Shown one piece after another: positions 53,612 through 62,450 of a stretch of 64,000 nt of DNA. Below the pieces are notes generated by a model. The model saw only the letters and a program-made list of their open reading frames with translations, was not told the origin of the DNA and ran no database searches. A program made the translations under genes and the position numbers. How positions within the stretch are numbered: position 1 is the stretch's first letter; every line of letters begins with the position of its first letter. Source of the DNA: Desulfovibrio sp. An276 (GTDB lineage Bacteria; Desulfobacterota; Desulfovibrionia; Desulfovibrionales; Desulfovibrionaceae); the NCBI RefSeq assembly GCF_002159665.1, contig NZ_NFJC01000014.1:1-64000 (forward strand), given 5' to 3'.

Positions 53612-53639
53612 GACAGATATTCCCTGCAAGGAGAAGGCC

Positions 53640-55181
53640 ATGACTGCCCAGGGACACGAACCACGAGCGAGCCAGGCTCGGACAGACGCATATCCTCTCC
53701 AGATTCTGGAGCTCGGGCGCATCTCCTACGCCAATGCCTGGCAGTTTCAGAAGCTGCGCCACGACTCTGTGCTGGAAGGCATTGTGCCGGATACGCTTTT
53801 GCTTCTTGAGCACGATCCCGTGATCACCATGGGCCGTGGGGGCTTGCCCGAACACATCTATGTGACCGGGGAAATCCTGGCAAAAAAGGGCATAGAGCTC
53901 TTCTGGGTTGAACGCGGCGGCATGGCCACCTACCACGGGCCTGGCCAGCTTGTGGCCTATCCCATACTGCATCTGCGCGACAGGGATCTGCACGCCTACA
54001 TGGAGCGCCTTTTGGACGTGCTCGAAGCAACGGTAGAGCATTTTGGCGTCAAGGCAGAACGCTCCGTGCACGGGCCTGGTCTTTGGGTGAACGGGGCAAA
54101 GGTGGCAAGCATTGGCATGGCTGTGCGCAAGTGGGTGAGCTACCATGGTATTGCCCTCAACGTCTCTCTCGACCTTTCCCCCTTTTCCCTCATCTCTCCT
54201 TGCGGAAATCCCACCGAGCGCATGACCTCACTGGAAAGGGAATGCGGCAAAAAGATTGATCTTTCTGACGTGCAGAAGGTCTTTGTGGACAATTTTTTGC
54301 GCGTCTTTGGCTATTACCAAAAGCCCGATGTGGGCGAGGGACACCCGTCCTGGCTTGTGCGGCACCTGCCTTCCGAGAAGGAGGTGCGCCCTGTGGAGCA
54401 TCTTGTGAGCGGTCTTGGCCTGCACACGGTTTGCCAGGAGGCACATTGCCCGAACAGGCACGAATGCTTTGCCAGGGGAACCTCCACCTTTTTGGTTATG
54501 GGCGACATCTGCACTCGCGCCTGTCGCTACTGCGCAGTGACAAAGGGGCACCCAAAGCCCCTGGATCCCGAGGAGCCCTCAAGGGTGGCCGAGGCTGTGG
54601 CGCGCCTTGGGCTCTCCACAGCAGTCATTACCTCGGTGACCAGGGACGATGTGCCGGACGGCGGCGCCGGGCACTTTGCGGCCATTGTGCGGGCCATACG
54701 GGAAAAGTCCCCCCAAACGCACATCGAGCTTCTGGTTCCGGATTTTCAGGGCAAGCAGGAGAGCATAGAGCGCGTGTGTGCAGCAAGCCCCGACATGTTC
54801 AACCACAATATAGAGGCAGTGCGCAGGATCTTCGCGCAAGTGCGCCCGCGTGCGGACTACGACCTCTCGCTTCGTGTCCTGCAAAAGGCAGCGAGCCTTG
54901 GCCTGCGCGTCAAATCGGGCCTCATGCTTGGCCTTGGCGAGACCTGGGAGGAGATAGCAGGAACCCTGCGCGACCTCTACGATCACGGCTGCCGCTATCT
55001 GACTCTTGGGCAGTACCTTGCTCCCTCAAGCCACCATGTGCCCATGCGCCGCTACCTTGCTCCGGACGAATTCGTTCACTGGAAAAATGTGGCCATGGAC
55101 ATGGGCTTTTTGGACGTTGCTTCCGGTCCCCTTGTGCGCAGCTCCTACAGGGCCTCGGCTATGCTTGAAAGGGCCCTGTGA
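53640..55181 (+). CDS. lipB-lipA: LipB-LipA fusion: octanoyltransferase and lipoyl synthase
   Basis: 513 residues in one frame. Residues 15-225 are LipB: RGGMATYHGPGQLVAYPI, lysine 154 in NGAKVASIGM, catalytic C188 in SPCG. Residues 240-513 are LipA: auxiliary cluster C265-x4-C270-x5-C276, radical SAM cluster CTRACRYC (C291, C295, C298), and C-terminal RSSYRA. The enzyme moves octanoate from carrier protein to the lipoyl domain and inserts two sulfurs in place. AAGGAG precedes the ATG. There is no stop or frameshift between the halves. Its place at the end of the acetoin operon recalls acoS of Pelobacter. Confidence 0.92.
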   Translation: MTAQGHEPRASQARTDAYPLQILELGRISYANAWQFQKLRHDSVLEGIVPDTLLLLEHDPVITMGRGGLPEHIYVTGEILAKKGIELFWVERGGMATYHGPGQLVAYPILHLRDRDLHAYMERLLDVLEATVEHFGVKAERSVHGPGLWVNGAKVASIGMAVRKWVSYHGIALNVSLDLSPFSLISPCGNPTERMTSLERECGKKIDLSDVQKVFVDNFLRVFGYYQKPDVGEGHPSWLVRHLPSEKEVRPVEHLVSGLGLHTVCQEAHCPNRHECFARGTSTFLVMGDICTRACRYCAVTKGHPKPLDPEEPSRVAEAVARLGLSTAVITSVTRDDVPDGGAGHFAAIVRAIREKSPQTHIELLVPDFQGKQESIERVCAASPDMFNHNIEAVRRIFAQVRPRADYDLSLRVLQKAASLGLRVKSGLMLGLGETWEEIAGTLRDLYDHGCRYLTLGQYLAPSSHHVPMRRYLAPDEFVHWKNVAMDMGFLDVASGPLVRSSYRASAMLERAL

Positions 55182-55272
55182 CACGCTTTCGAGAGTTCAC
55201 AAAACTACGCAAAACCAGGGAGGGACAGTCCGGCTAATGGTGTCACCATATGCCACAGGCTGTCGAAATCAT

Positions 55273-56949
55273 ATGAGAAAGCAGAGAAATCCCGTCTTCG
55301 GCAAGGCCACTGTGACAGCCATGACCGCCCTTTGTCTGGTCGTTCTGTTTTTTTCCTGCACGGCTTATGCAGGAACGTCCTGGATTATGGACGATGCGGG
55401 CTTTGCAAAATCCGCGCATGCGGATCTTGGCTGCGCCTCCTGTCACGAGGACATAGACCCTGCCGAACACCCTGCCATGGACGGGGTGTTCAAGGAGCAA
55501 AGCTCGGCCTACAGGCTTGAAGCCTGTCTTTCCTGTCATCCGGACGTGGAAGAGGAAAAGGCCGAGGGATTGCACGCCGGAAAGCCCATCCCCAAGGGTG
55601 CGGATATGGCAAATTGCGTTTCCTGCCACAATCCCCACCTTGTGGGCAGCACAAAGGCCGACAGGGAAGCAGCAGAGCTTTCCGAAGAGAGCAGGGCCTG
55701 TCTTTCCTGCCACGCAAAAAGCGCTGTGGAAGAAAAGACAAGACCTGTCCTGTGTATTTCGTGCCATGACACAGGAAGCATTGCCACCCACAAGAGCGTT
55801 TCCTGTCTCTCCTGCCACGTGGGAGCAGCCGCCTACCCGCACAGCATGGAAAAGGTAAACTGCCTCTCCTGCCATGTGCGCCACACGGAAAGCGAGATAC
55901 ACGATGCCCACACAAGGGTCGAGTGCGCGAGCTGCCACTCGGCAGGTGTGAGCCCTGTGGCTTCCAGGGGTGTTGTGGGCTTTGCCGTCACCGATTCCGA
56001 GCTTGTGCACAAGTTTGATCTGCCCGCGGGAACAGCGTCCTGCGCCCGCTGCCACACAGAGGCAGTCCCGGCAGGCGGAAAGACCATAGCCGCGGACAGC
56101 ATCCTGCCACCGAAGGGTGCCCTGTGTGCTGCCTGCCACGCAGCCACCCTGACTTTGCCCGACACCCCCTCGCGGATTGGTTTTGGCGTCCTTGTCGCGG
56201 GCTTTGCGGGTCTTCTGATCCTCTGGTGCTCTTCTGCGGGCCTTGGCGGTAGGCGCTCGCAAAGTACTGAGGCTGCTTCCATCCACGCGCCCGCGGGACA
56301 CGCAGGGCACGGGCCCAGAGGCGCAAGGCTTTTTGCCTCTGTCCTTTGTGACATCTTCCTGCAGGCCAGGCTCTGGCGCGAGTCGAAGGTTCGCTGGCTC
56401 ATCCATGCCCTCATCTTCTTCCCCTTTGTCATACGCGCATGCCTTGGTCTTGCCGCAAGCCTGGGAGCCTGGCTTGCTCCCAAGTCCGCCTGGCCCTGGG
56501 ATCTTCTTGCCAAGGATTGGCCTGCCACAGCCCTTGTGAACGATGTGTGCGGCGTGCTGCTTCTCGTTGGCCTTGCCCTTGCCATTGCACGGCACTGTCT
56601 TGAAAAGCCCGCGCATTCCGGCATCGCCAACATGCCGAAGAGTGACCTTTTTGTGCTCATCCTGCTCTTCGTGCTCACTGTAAGCGGCTTTGTCCTGGAA
56701 GGAGCACGCATTGCCCTCGACACCCTGGCCCTGGGTGCCACGGACACAGGCCTTGCCTTTGCAGGAGCGATTTTCGCAGAGCTCTTCCTGCCCCTTGGCG
56801 CGGACGGCATAGCCGGGATCTACGGAACCCTCTGGTACATCCACGCCATTGCCACTGCAGCGACAGTCGCCTGCATACCCTTTACCCGCCTGCGCCACAT
56901 CTTCACTGCTCCCCTGGTTATCATCGTCCAGGCCCTGCGCAGACACTAG
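55273..56949 (+). CDS. Decahaem cytochrome c fused to a cytochrome b-type membrane domain
   Basis: 558 residues. Signal peptide 1-33 (to TAYA), then a periplasmic domain with ten CxxCH haem sites in about 270 residues. A membrane part follows with about five helices: one after the last haem (VLVAGFAGLLIL), then a NarI/DsrM/HdrE-like group with histidines in WLIHAL, IARH and WYIHAI placed to hold b haems. It should exchange electrons between the quinone pool and periplasmic or cytosolic partners. The start at MRKQRNPVFG gives a proper signal; an ATG 12 codons earlier has a better but distant AGGGAGG. Confidence 0.85.
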   Translation: MRKQRNPVFGKATVTAMTALCLVVLFFSCTAYAGTSWIMDDAGFAKSAHADLGCASCHEDIDPAEHPAMDGVFKEQSSAYRLEACLSCHPDVEEEKAEGLHAGKPIPKGADMANCVSCHNPHLVGSTKADREAAELSEESRACLSCHAKSAVEEKTRPVLCISCHDTGSIATHKSVSCLSCHVGAAAYPHSMEKVNCLSCHVRHTESEIHDAHTRVECASCHSAGVSPVASRGVVGFAVTDSELVHKFDLPAGTASCARCHTEAVPAGGKTIAADSILPPKGALCAACHAATLTLPDTPSRIGFGVLVAGFAGLLILWCSSAGLGGRRSQSTEAASIHAPAGHAGHGPRGARLFASVLCDIFLQARLWRESKVRWLIHALIFFPFVIRACLGLAASLGAWLAPKSAWPWDLLAKDWPATALVNDVCGVLLLVGLALAIARHCLEKPAHSGIANMPKSDLFVLILLFVLTVSGFVLEGARIALDTLALGATDTGLAFAGAIFAELFLPLGADGIAGIYGTLWYIHAIATAATVACIPFTRLRHIFTAPLVIIVQALRRH

Positions 56950-57025
56950 GTTCACTTTTCCGGCAGGCCGTCTGGTCCTGCCGGACCCCTGACCCACAAT
57001 CATAATCTCAAGGAGAGATAGTGCC

Positions 57026-57451
57026 ATGGAAATCCTCGGCTACAACATGCCCGAAGACCTGTATTACGACGAACACCACTTCTGGTTCCGCAAGGAAGGC
57101 GACGAACTTGTGGTTGGCATGAACGATTTTGCCATCAAGCTGGCAGGTCAGATCGTCTTTGTACAGCTGCCCTACGAGGGCAAGGCCGTGAGTGCCGGCA
57201 AGAAGTTTGCCAAGGTCGAGTCCGGCAAATGGCTCGGCACAGTGTACAGCCCTGTTGACGGCGAGATAAGCGCTGTCAACGAGGACCTGGAAGAGGATCC
57301 CGAACTCATCAACAGGGACTGCTACGGTCAGGGTTGGATGTACCGCATAAAGGCCGACGACATGTCGCCCCTGGAGGGCCTCAAGCACGGCGGCCGCGAG
57401 GTGCTGGAACCCTGGCTGCAGGAGGACATAGCCAAGTTTGCAAAGGATTAG
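57026..57451 (+). CDS. GcvH-like lipoyl carrier protein
   Basis: 141 residues, H-protein size and fold. The lipoylation site is KVESGKWLG (lysine about residue 68) within the hairpin, followed by VYSPVDGEI and GWMYRI as in GcvH. No glycine cleavage genes P or T lie in the window. Its neighbours (decahaem/b cytochrome, HdrD-like protein, own ligase and synthase genes) point to a redox carrier such as LbpA of sulfur-metabolising bacteria. AAGGAG precedes the ATG; only 3 bases separate it from the next gene. Confidence 0.85.
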   Translation: MEILGYNMPEDLYYDEHHFWFRKEGDELVVGMNDFAIKLAGQIVFVQLPYEGKAVSAGKKFAKVESGKWLGTVYSPVDGEISAVNEDLEEDPELINRDCYGQGWMYRIKADDMSPLEGLKHGGREVLEPWLQEDIAKFAKD

Positions 57452-57454
57452 CCT

Positions 57455-58690
57455 ATGCGTGCATCAGCCTTCAGTTTCTCTCAGCGTCTGGCCCTGGATG
57501 CCTGCACGCACTGCGGCCAGTGCCTGAACGTCTGTCCCGCAGTGGCCGCGGCAGGGGACGCCGAACTCTCCGCCCAGGTACGCCTGGCCCGCCTGAAGGG
57601 CCTTTTGCGGGATCGCAACGCCTTTTTCCAGAATCTCATGGAGTCCTTCGGCATTGTGCCCGGGCACAATACCCCCTCGCTCCAGGAGTACGGAACGTCG
57701 GTCTTTCGCTGCTCGCTTTGCGGAGACTGCCAGGAAATCTGCCCCCTGGGCCTGCCCCTGAAGGATCTGTGGCTTGATGTCCGCAGGGAACTGGCCGCCA
57801 GCGGTCATGCCCCGGCAAAGACGAAGGCCATCAGGGCCAACCTCGAGGGCAGTCACAATGTCTTTGACGAGGACAACGACGAGCGGGCGGACTGGATCGA
57901 CAACATGAGAAAGGCCCCGCGCAACCTTGTGCGCAAGAAGGCGGACATCGTCTACTTCACGGGTTGCGTGGGCGCCTACTTCCCCCTGGCCCAGAAGATC
58001 CCCATGGCGTTAGTGCAGATCCTGACAAGCGCAAAGGCGGACTTTACCATCATGGGCGCAGACGAGTGGTGCTGCGGCTTTCCCCTGCTTGGTTCTGGCC
58101 AGCCCGATGCCCTTGCCTCCATCATTGCCCACAACGTGGCCGAAGTGAAGCGCCGCGAAGCCTCGAAGGTCGTCTTCACCTGCCCCTCCTGCCTGCAGAT
58201 CTGGAAGGAGGTCTATCCTCGCTACGCGGATCTCGAAGGCATTGAGCTTGTGCATGCAAGCGAGCTTGTGGCAGGCCTTGTTCGCGACAGAGCCGTAGAG
58301 TTTGCGGCAAAGTCCCCGGACGCGGAAGAGCTTGTCGTAACCTACCATGACCCCTGCGATCTGGGTCGGGGAAGCCGTGTCTTCGAGGAGCCCAGGGAAA
58401 TACTGCGCGCTCTGCCCAATGTCAGGCTTGTGGAAATGGCCCATCACGGCAGGCACAGCCTCTGCTGCGGCGGTGGCGGCAACCTCGAGATGATCGATCC
58501 TGCCCTTTCCACTGCCATGGCAAGGCGCAAGGTCGAGGAGGCACAGGCCACCGGAGCCTCGACCATCGTGACTACCTGCCAGCAGTGCGTGCGCACCATG
58601 ACAACCTACGTGCGCCGCAACAAGCTTTCCCTGGAAGTTCTTGATCTCACACAGCTTGTGGCAAAATGCCTGGCAAAGGCCACAGGCTAG
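57455..58690 (+). CDS. HdrD/DsrK-like Fe-S disulfide reductase subunit
   Basis: 411 residues. Two [4Fe-4S] sites, CTHCGQCLNVCP (17-28) and CSLCGDCQEICP (about 86-97), and two CCG domains: WCCGFP with CPSC, and LCCGGGGN with CQQC. CCG domains hold the special cluster that splits disulfides in heterodisulfide reductase. No membrane segment. The likely partner is the decahaem/cytochrome b protein, the likely substrate the lipoyl disulfide of the carrier encoded directly before it. Confidence 0.88.
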   Translation: MRASAFSFSQRLALDACTHCGQCLNVCPAVAAAGDAELSAQVRLARLKGLLRDRNAFFQNLMESFGIVPGHNTPSLQEYGTSVFRCSLCGDCQEICPLGLPLKDLWLDVRRELAASGHAPAKTKAIRANLEGSHNVFDEDNDERADWIDNMRKAPRNLVRKKADIVYFTGCVGAYFPLAQKIPMALVQILTSAKADFTIMGADEWCCGFPLLGSGQPDALASIIAHNVAEVKRREASKVVFTCPSCLQIWKEVYPRYADLEGIELVHASELVAGLVRDRAVEFAAKSPDAEELVVTYHDPCDLGRGSRVFEEPREILRALPNVRLVEMAHHGRHSLCCGGGGNLEMIDPALSTAMARRKVEEAQATGASTIVTTCQQCVRTMTTYVRRNKLSLEVLDLTQLVAKCLAKATG

Positions 58691-58758
58691 GTTCTGCGCT
58701 CCCGGGCAAGGCCTTTGACCCTTGCCCGGGAGCCTTGTGCACGATTTTGGAGGCTCAC

Positions 58759-60342
58759 ATGAGGACAAGATGGCGCCTTTTGGACCTGCCGCCCATGAGC
58801 GCGGCCGAAAACATGGCCCTGGACGAGGTGCTTGTCGAGCTGCGAGGCAGGGGACATGGCACCAATACCCTGCGCTTTTTGCGCTTTCGCCCGGCAACGG
58901 TCCTTTTGGGCTTTCATCAGTCCGTGCAGGAGGAAGTGCGGGAAAGCTACTGTGCATCCCACGGCATAGACATAAACAGGCGCATCACTGGCGGGGGCGG
59001 GCTTCTTTTCGACGAGAGCCAGCTTGGCTGGGAAATCATCTGCGACAAGGCCTTTTTCGGCGTGACAGTGCCCAATACGGAGCTTTTCAAGGTCTTGTGC
59101 AAGCCCACCATAGCTGCCCTGAAAACCCTTGGCGTTGAGGCAAACTTTCGCCCTCGCAACGACATCGAGGTGAACGGCAGAAAGATCTCCGGCACTGGCG
59201 GCACGGATTCGGACGCGGCCTTCCTCTTCCAGGGGACACTGCTCATGGACTTTGACGTGGAGACCATGCTCAAATGCCTGCGCATTCCCGTGGAAAAGCT
59301 CAAGGACAAGGAAATAGCCTCGGTGCGCCAGCGCGTGACCTGTCTTGCCTGGGAGCTTGGAGCCCCTCCGGATTGCGAAAGGGTGAAGGCAGCCCTTGTG
59401 GAGGCCTTTGCCGAGGCTTTGGACGCGGACTTTGTGGCACAGGGTTTGACTGCAGAGGAAGAGGACCTTCTGGCAAAGAAGCTTCCCTACTTCCAGTCCA
59501 GGGAATGGATCGACATGGTGCGGCCAGCCCGCTCGCGCACAGAGGTTGTGCAGGCAGCAAAAAAGTCTCCCTACGGCCTTGTGCGCGTCACCCTGCAGGT
59601 AGACATGGTGCGCAATGTCGTAAAGGACATCTTCATCACAGGCGACTTTCTCTCCTTCCCCGGCCGTGCGCTCTACGATCTCGAAAGTGTCCTGCGCGGC
59701 AAGAAGCTTGTGCGCGAAGAGCTTGTGCGCCTTGTGGACAATTTTTTTGCCGAAGGAAACATCTGCATTCCGGACATGGGGCCAGGGGATATTGCCACCC
59801 CCCTGACCATGGCCCTTGCCAAGGTGGACATAGCAAGAGCAGGCATTCCCTTAGAGTTGTGCAATCGCATAAACACTACCTGCGCCTCCTTTGCCGAGGT
59901 GCTCGACCTTGGCATAGACGCCCTGCTTTTGCCCTATTGCGCGAAGGACCCTTCCTGCGATTTGCGCCACGAGGACTATTGTGTGGCTTGCGGCAAGTGT
60001 TCGGTGGGAGATGCCTGGAGCCTTGGAAATTCCCGAAATCTGCAGATGGTGTGCATCACCAATTTCGAGCATTTGCACGAAGAGCTTGTGCGCCTGAAGG
60101 CCCGCGGCTGCAGGGCCTTTGTGGGCTGCTGCTGCCAGCAGTTCTTTGTGAAGCACGCGGAGGATTTTGCTGCCATTGGTCTTCCGGGCATCCTGGTGGA
60201 TATCGAGGACACCACCTGCTACGAGCTTGGCGAGGAAAACGCTGCCTACAAGGGGCGCTTTGCCAGACAGACCAGCGTGAACATGGAGCTTTTGTCCGCC
60301 ATATTCGAAGCCGCGGACAGGGCAGGGGGAGGAAGATCATGA
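58759..60342 (+). CDS. Lipoate-protein ligase fused to DUF116
   Basis: 527 residues. Residues 1-250: LplA/LipM-type ligase (NMALDE, RRITGGGGLLFDE, NDIEVNGRKISGTGG with the adenylate-binding K142). About 270-350: ligase C-terminal accessory domain. About 360-527: DUF116, with cysteine groups CAKDPSC, CVACGKC and CCCQQ that could hold Fe-S clusters. GGAGG precedes the ATG. Linked through a 4-base overlap to the flavoprotein gene. It should attach octanoate or lipoate to the GcvH-like carrier; the DUF116 part may deliver electrons or sulfur (inference). Confidence 0.85.
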   Translation: MRTRWRLLDLPPMSAAENMALDEVLVELRGRGHGTNTLRFLRFRPATVLLGFHQSVQEEVRESYCASHGIDINRRITGGGGLLFDESQLGWEIICDKAFFGVTVPNTELFKVLCKPTIAALKTLGVEANFRPRNDIEVNGRKISGTGGTDSDAAFLFQGTLLMDFDVETMLKCLRIPVEKLKDKEIASVRQRVTCLAWELGAPPDCERVKAALVEAFAEALDADFVAQGLTAEEEDLLAKKLPYFQSREWIDMVRPARSRTEVVQAAKKSPYGLVRVTLQVDMVRNVVKDIFITGDFLSFPGRALYDLESVLRGKKLVREELVRLVDNFFAEGNICIPDMGPGDIATPLTMALAKVDIARAGIPLELCNRINTTCASFAEVLDLGIDALLLPYCAKDPSCDLRHEDYCVACGKCSVGDAWSLGNSRNLQMVCITNFEHLHEELVRLKARGCRAFVGCCCQQFFVKHAEDFAAIGLPGILVDIEDTTCYELGEENAAYKGRFARQTSVNMELLSAIFEAADRAGGGRS

Positions 60343-61415
60343 AAAAGGCAAGACGCTGCAGTATCCTTGTCTGCGGAGCCGGCCCTGCCGGCTCCTCGGC
60401 AGCCCTTGCCGCAGCCAGGGCTGGAGCCGGAGTCCTTGTGCTGGAAAGGCGGCGCCTTGTGGGTGTGCCGGTGCGCTGTGCGGAGTACATCCCGGCCCCC
60501 CTTGCCGGAAGCGTGCCCGGAGGAAAGGGCTACATTGTCCAGAAGACCACATCCATGCGTGCCTTTTTGCATGGCGAGTGCATCCAGAACATTGCTGCTC
60601 CGGGCTGCGTCATCCGTCGTGATCTCTTTGATCAGGCTCTTGCCAGGGCTGCTCAGGAAGCAGGTGCCCGTGTTTTGACAGGGCAAAACCTCCTTGGCCT
60701 TGAGGACGCGGAAGGCGGAAGAATCCTTGTGCACGCCGAGGCCGCGGACGGCACGAAATGGGACATTCTAGCAGACATTGTCATAGGCGCGGACGGTCCG
60801 AAGTCCAGGGTTGGCGCCCATGTGAACGGTACAAACTGGCAGATGATTCCGGCCCTGCAGGTGACACTGCCTCTTGTCACACCCCTGGATCACACGCGCG
60901 TCTACTTCGACGAGAGGCTTTGTGCAGGCTACGCCTGGCTCTTTCCCAAGGGCGATGTCGCAAACGTGGGTCTTGGTGCTGTCCCGAACGCCGACAGAGG
61001 TACGCTTGCGAAGGATCTCAAGGCCTTTGTGGAAGCCATGATCAGGGAGGAACTTGTCACAAAGGGCGGGCGCCCTACCTGTACGGGCGGTTGGATTCCC
61101 GTTCAGGAGCGCCCATGCGTGCGGGGAAACATCCTTTTGGCAGGGGACGCTGCCGGGCACACGCATCCCATTACCGGGGCAGGCATAGCCCAGGCAGTGC
61201 AGGCAGGGGAAATGGCTGGCCGCTGGGCAGCCAGGGCTCTTGGAGAAGGCAATATGGGGCTTGTGAACAGCTACGCAGAGGAGTGGCAAGACTACTATGG
61301 CGCTGTCCTCTCCCACGCGCGCAAGCGCCGCCTTGCCTGGGAAGCCCACAGGGGCTCCCTTGATGGTGCCATCCGTTCCTTCTGGATCGGCTACAGGGAA
61401 TACTATGCGGCCTGA
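60339..61415 (+). CDS. Geranylgeranyl-reductase-family flavoprotein (LipT-like)
   Basis: 358 residues. FAD motifs CGAGPAGSSAA, DIVIGADGPKSRVG and LLAGDAAGHTHPITGAG. The family includes lipid reductases, but the place between the ligase and two radical SAM genes matches the flavoprotein LipT that accompanies LipS1/LipS2 lipoyl synthases, where it may provide electrons. Start overlaps the previous stop; GGAGG upstream. The stop lies inside the next gene (11 bases overlap). Confidence 0.8.
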   Translation: MKKARRCSILVCGAGPAGSSAALAAARAGAGVLVLERRRLVGVPVRCAEYIPAPLAGSVPGGKGYIVQKTTSMRAFLHGECIQNIAAPGCVIRRDLFDQALARAAQEAGARVLTGQNLLGLEDAEGGRILVHAEAADGTKWDILADIVIGADGPKSRVGAHVNGTNWQMIPALQVTLPLVTPLDHTRVYFDERLCAGYAWLFPKGDVANVGLGAVPNADRGTLAKDLKAFVEAMIREELVTKGGRPTCTGGWIPVQERPCVRGNILLAGDAAGHTHPITGAGIAQAVQAGEMAGRWAARALGEGNMGLVNSYAEEWQDYYGAVLSHARKRRLAWEAHRGSLDGAIRSFWIGYREYYAA

Positions 61416-62448
61416 GCTTTCTTCGGATGTGTGCGCTATCCCGGACGGGCTTCTCGACCCCTGCCTGCGCCTTTCAAAAGAAGAGAGAGCGCGTCTGGCA
61501 GGCTTGCGGGAAGCCTCGTGGCAGCGCCACGGAAAGGTTCTTTCCTGCTATCTCCCAGGCATGTATGTGCGCGACGGGGTACGGGGAAAGTATCCGGCAC
61601 TTTCGCTCACGGGAACACGCTGCGACCAGCACTGCGCCCACTGTGAGGGAAAGCTTCTGCTCTCCATGCCGGATGTCTCAACGCCGGAGCGTCTTTGGAA
61701 GCAGTGCCAGGCCCAAGCCTCCCGGGGAGCATTGGGCATCCTCCTGAGCGGAGGGTGCGACGGCCTTGGGCGGCTTCCCTGGGAAGAATTCCTGCCTGTT
61801 ATTGCCCGCGTGCGAGAAGAGCTTGATCTCCATGTGAGCGTGCACTCGGGCCTAATCACAAAAGAAATTGCCAGGGGTCTTGCCTGCGCCGGTGTCGAGC
61901 AGGTGCTCCTTGACGTTATTGGCTCCCCCGCGACCTACAGGGAAGTGTACGGCCTTGAGAACGGGCCCATGGCTCTTTATGAAAGCCTTGAGGTCATAAT
62001 CCAGGCTGGGTTGTCCCTTGTGCCGCACATCGTGGCAGGCCTTCATTTCGGGTGCCTTGTGGGCGAGTACGAGGCCCTGAGGATTGTAAAGGGCTTTATG
62101 CCGGAAGTTTTGGTAGTTGTCGTGCTCATGAATCTCAAGGGCACGCGCATGGCTCATGTCACTCCTCCGGGAGCGGGGGAGCTCAAGGACTTTTTTGCAA
62201 GGGCGCGGGAAGAGCTGCCAGACACAATATTAAGCCTTGGCTGCGCGAGATCCAGGCGAGATTCGACATCCCTGGAGCAGCTTGCTCTTTTGGCAGGCTT
62301 CAATCGCATGGCCCTTCCTTCGGACGAGACTCTGGAACTTGCGCGGGCAATGGGCGTGCGCTGTTCCTTTCAGGCAACATGCTGTTCTGTTGCGCCTACC
62401 TTGCGTGGGGGCTGGCAGCGCGAGCCCTTTTCGCCATTTGAGAGGTGA
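61405..62448 (+). CDS. Radical SAM protein, LipS1/LipS2-type lipoyl synthase candidate
   Basis: 347 residues. Radical SAM cluster CDQHCAHC (CX3CX2C) preceded by YPALSLTGTR; GGCDGLG, and several C-terminal cysteines (LGCARS, FQATCCS). Lipoyl synthase activity of such radical SAM pairs was shown for Thermococcus kodakarensis. Which of the two is the first-acting enzyme cannot be read from the sequence. Overlaps the flavoprotein gene and is followed after 2 bases by the second radical SAM gene. Confidence 0.8.
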   Translation: MRPELSSDVCAIPDGLLDPCLRLSKEERARLAGLREASWQRHGKVLSCYLPGMYVRDGVRGKYPALSLTGTRCDQHCAHCEGKLLLSMPDVSTPERLWKQCQAQASRGALGILLSGGCDGLGRLPWEEFLPVIARVREELDLHVSVHSGLITKEIARGLACAGVEQVLLDVIGSPATYREVYGLENGPMALYESLEVIIQAGLSLVPHIVAGLHFGCLVGEYEALRIVKGFMPEVLVVVVLMNLKGTRMAHVTPPGAGELKDFFARAREELPDTILSLGCARSRRDSTSLEQLALLAGFNRMALPSDETLELARAMGVRCSFQATCCSVAPTLRGGWQREPFSPFER

Positions 62449-62450
62449 GT

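Noticed and set aside
57026-57451. Calling the H-like protein a normal glycine cleavage GcvH
   Set aside because: No gcvP or gcvT is present, and it lies only 3 bases from an HdrD-like gene within a redox and lipoate-assembly cluster; GcvH cannot be fully excluded without a tree.
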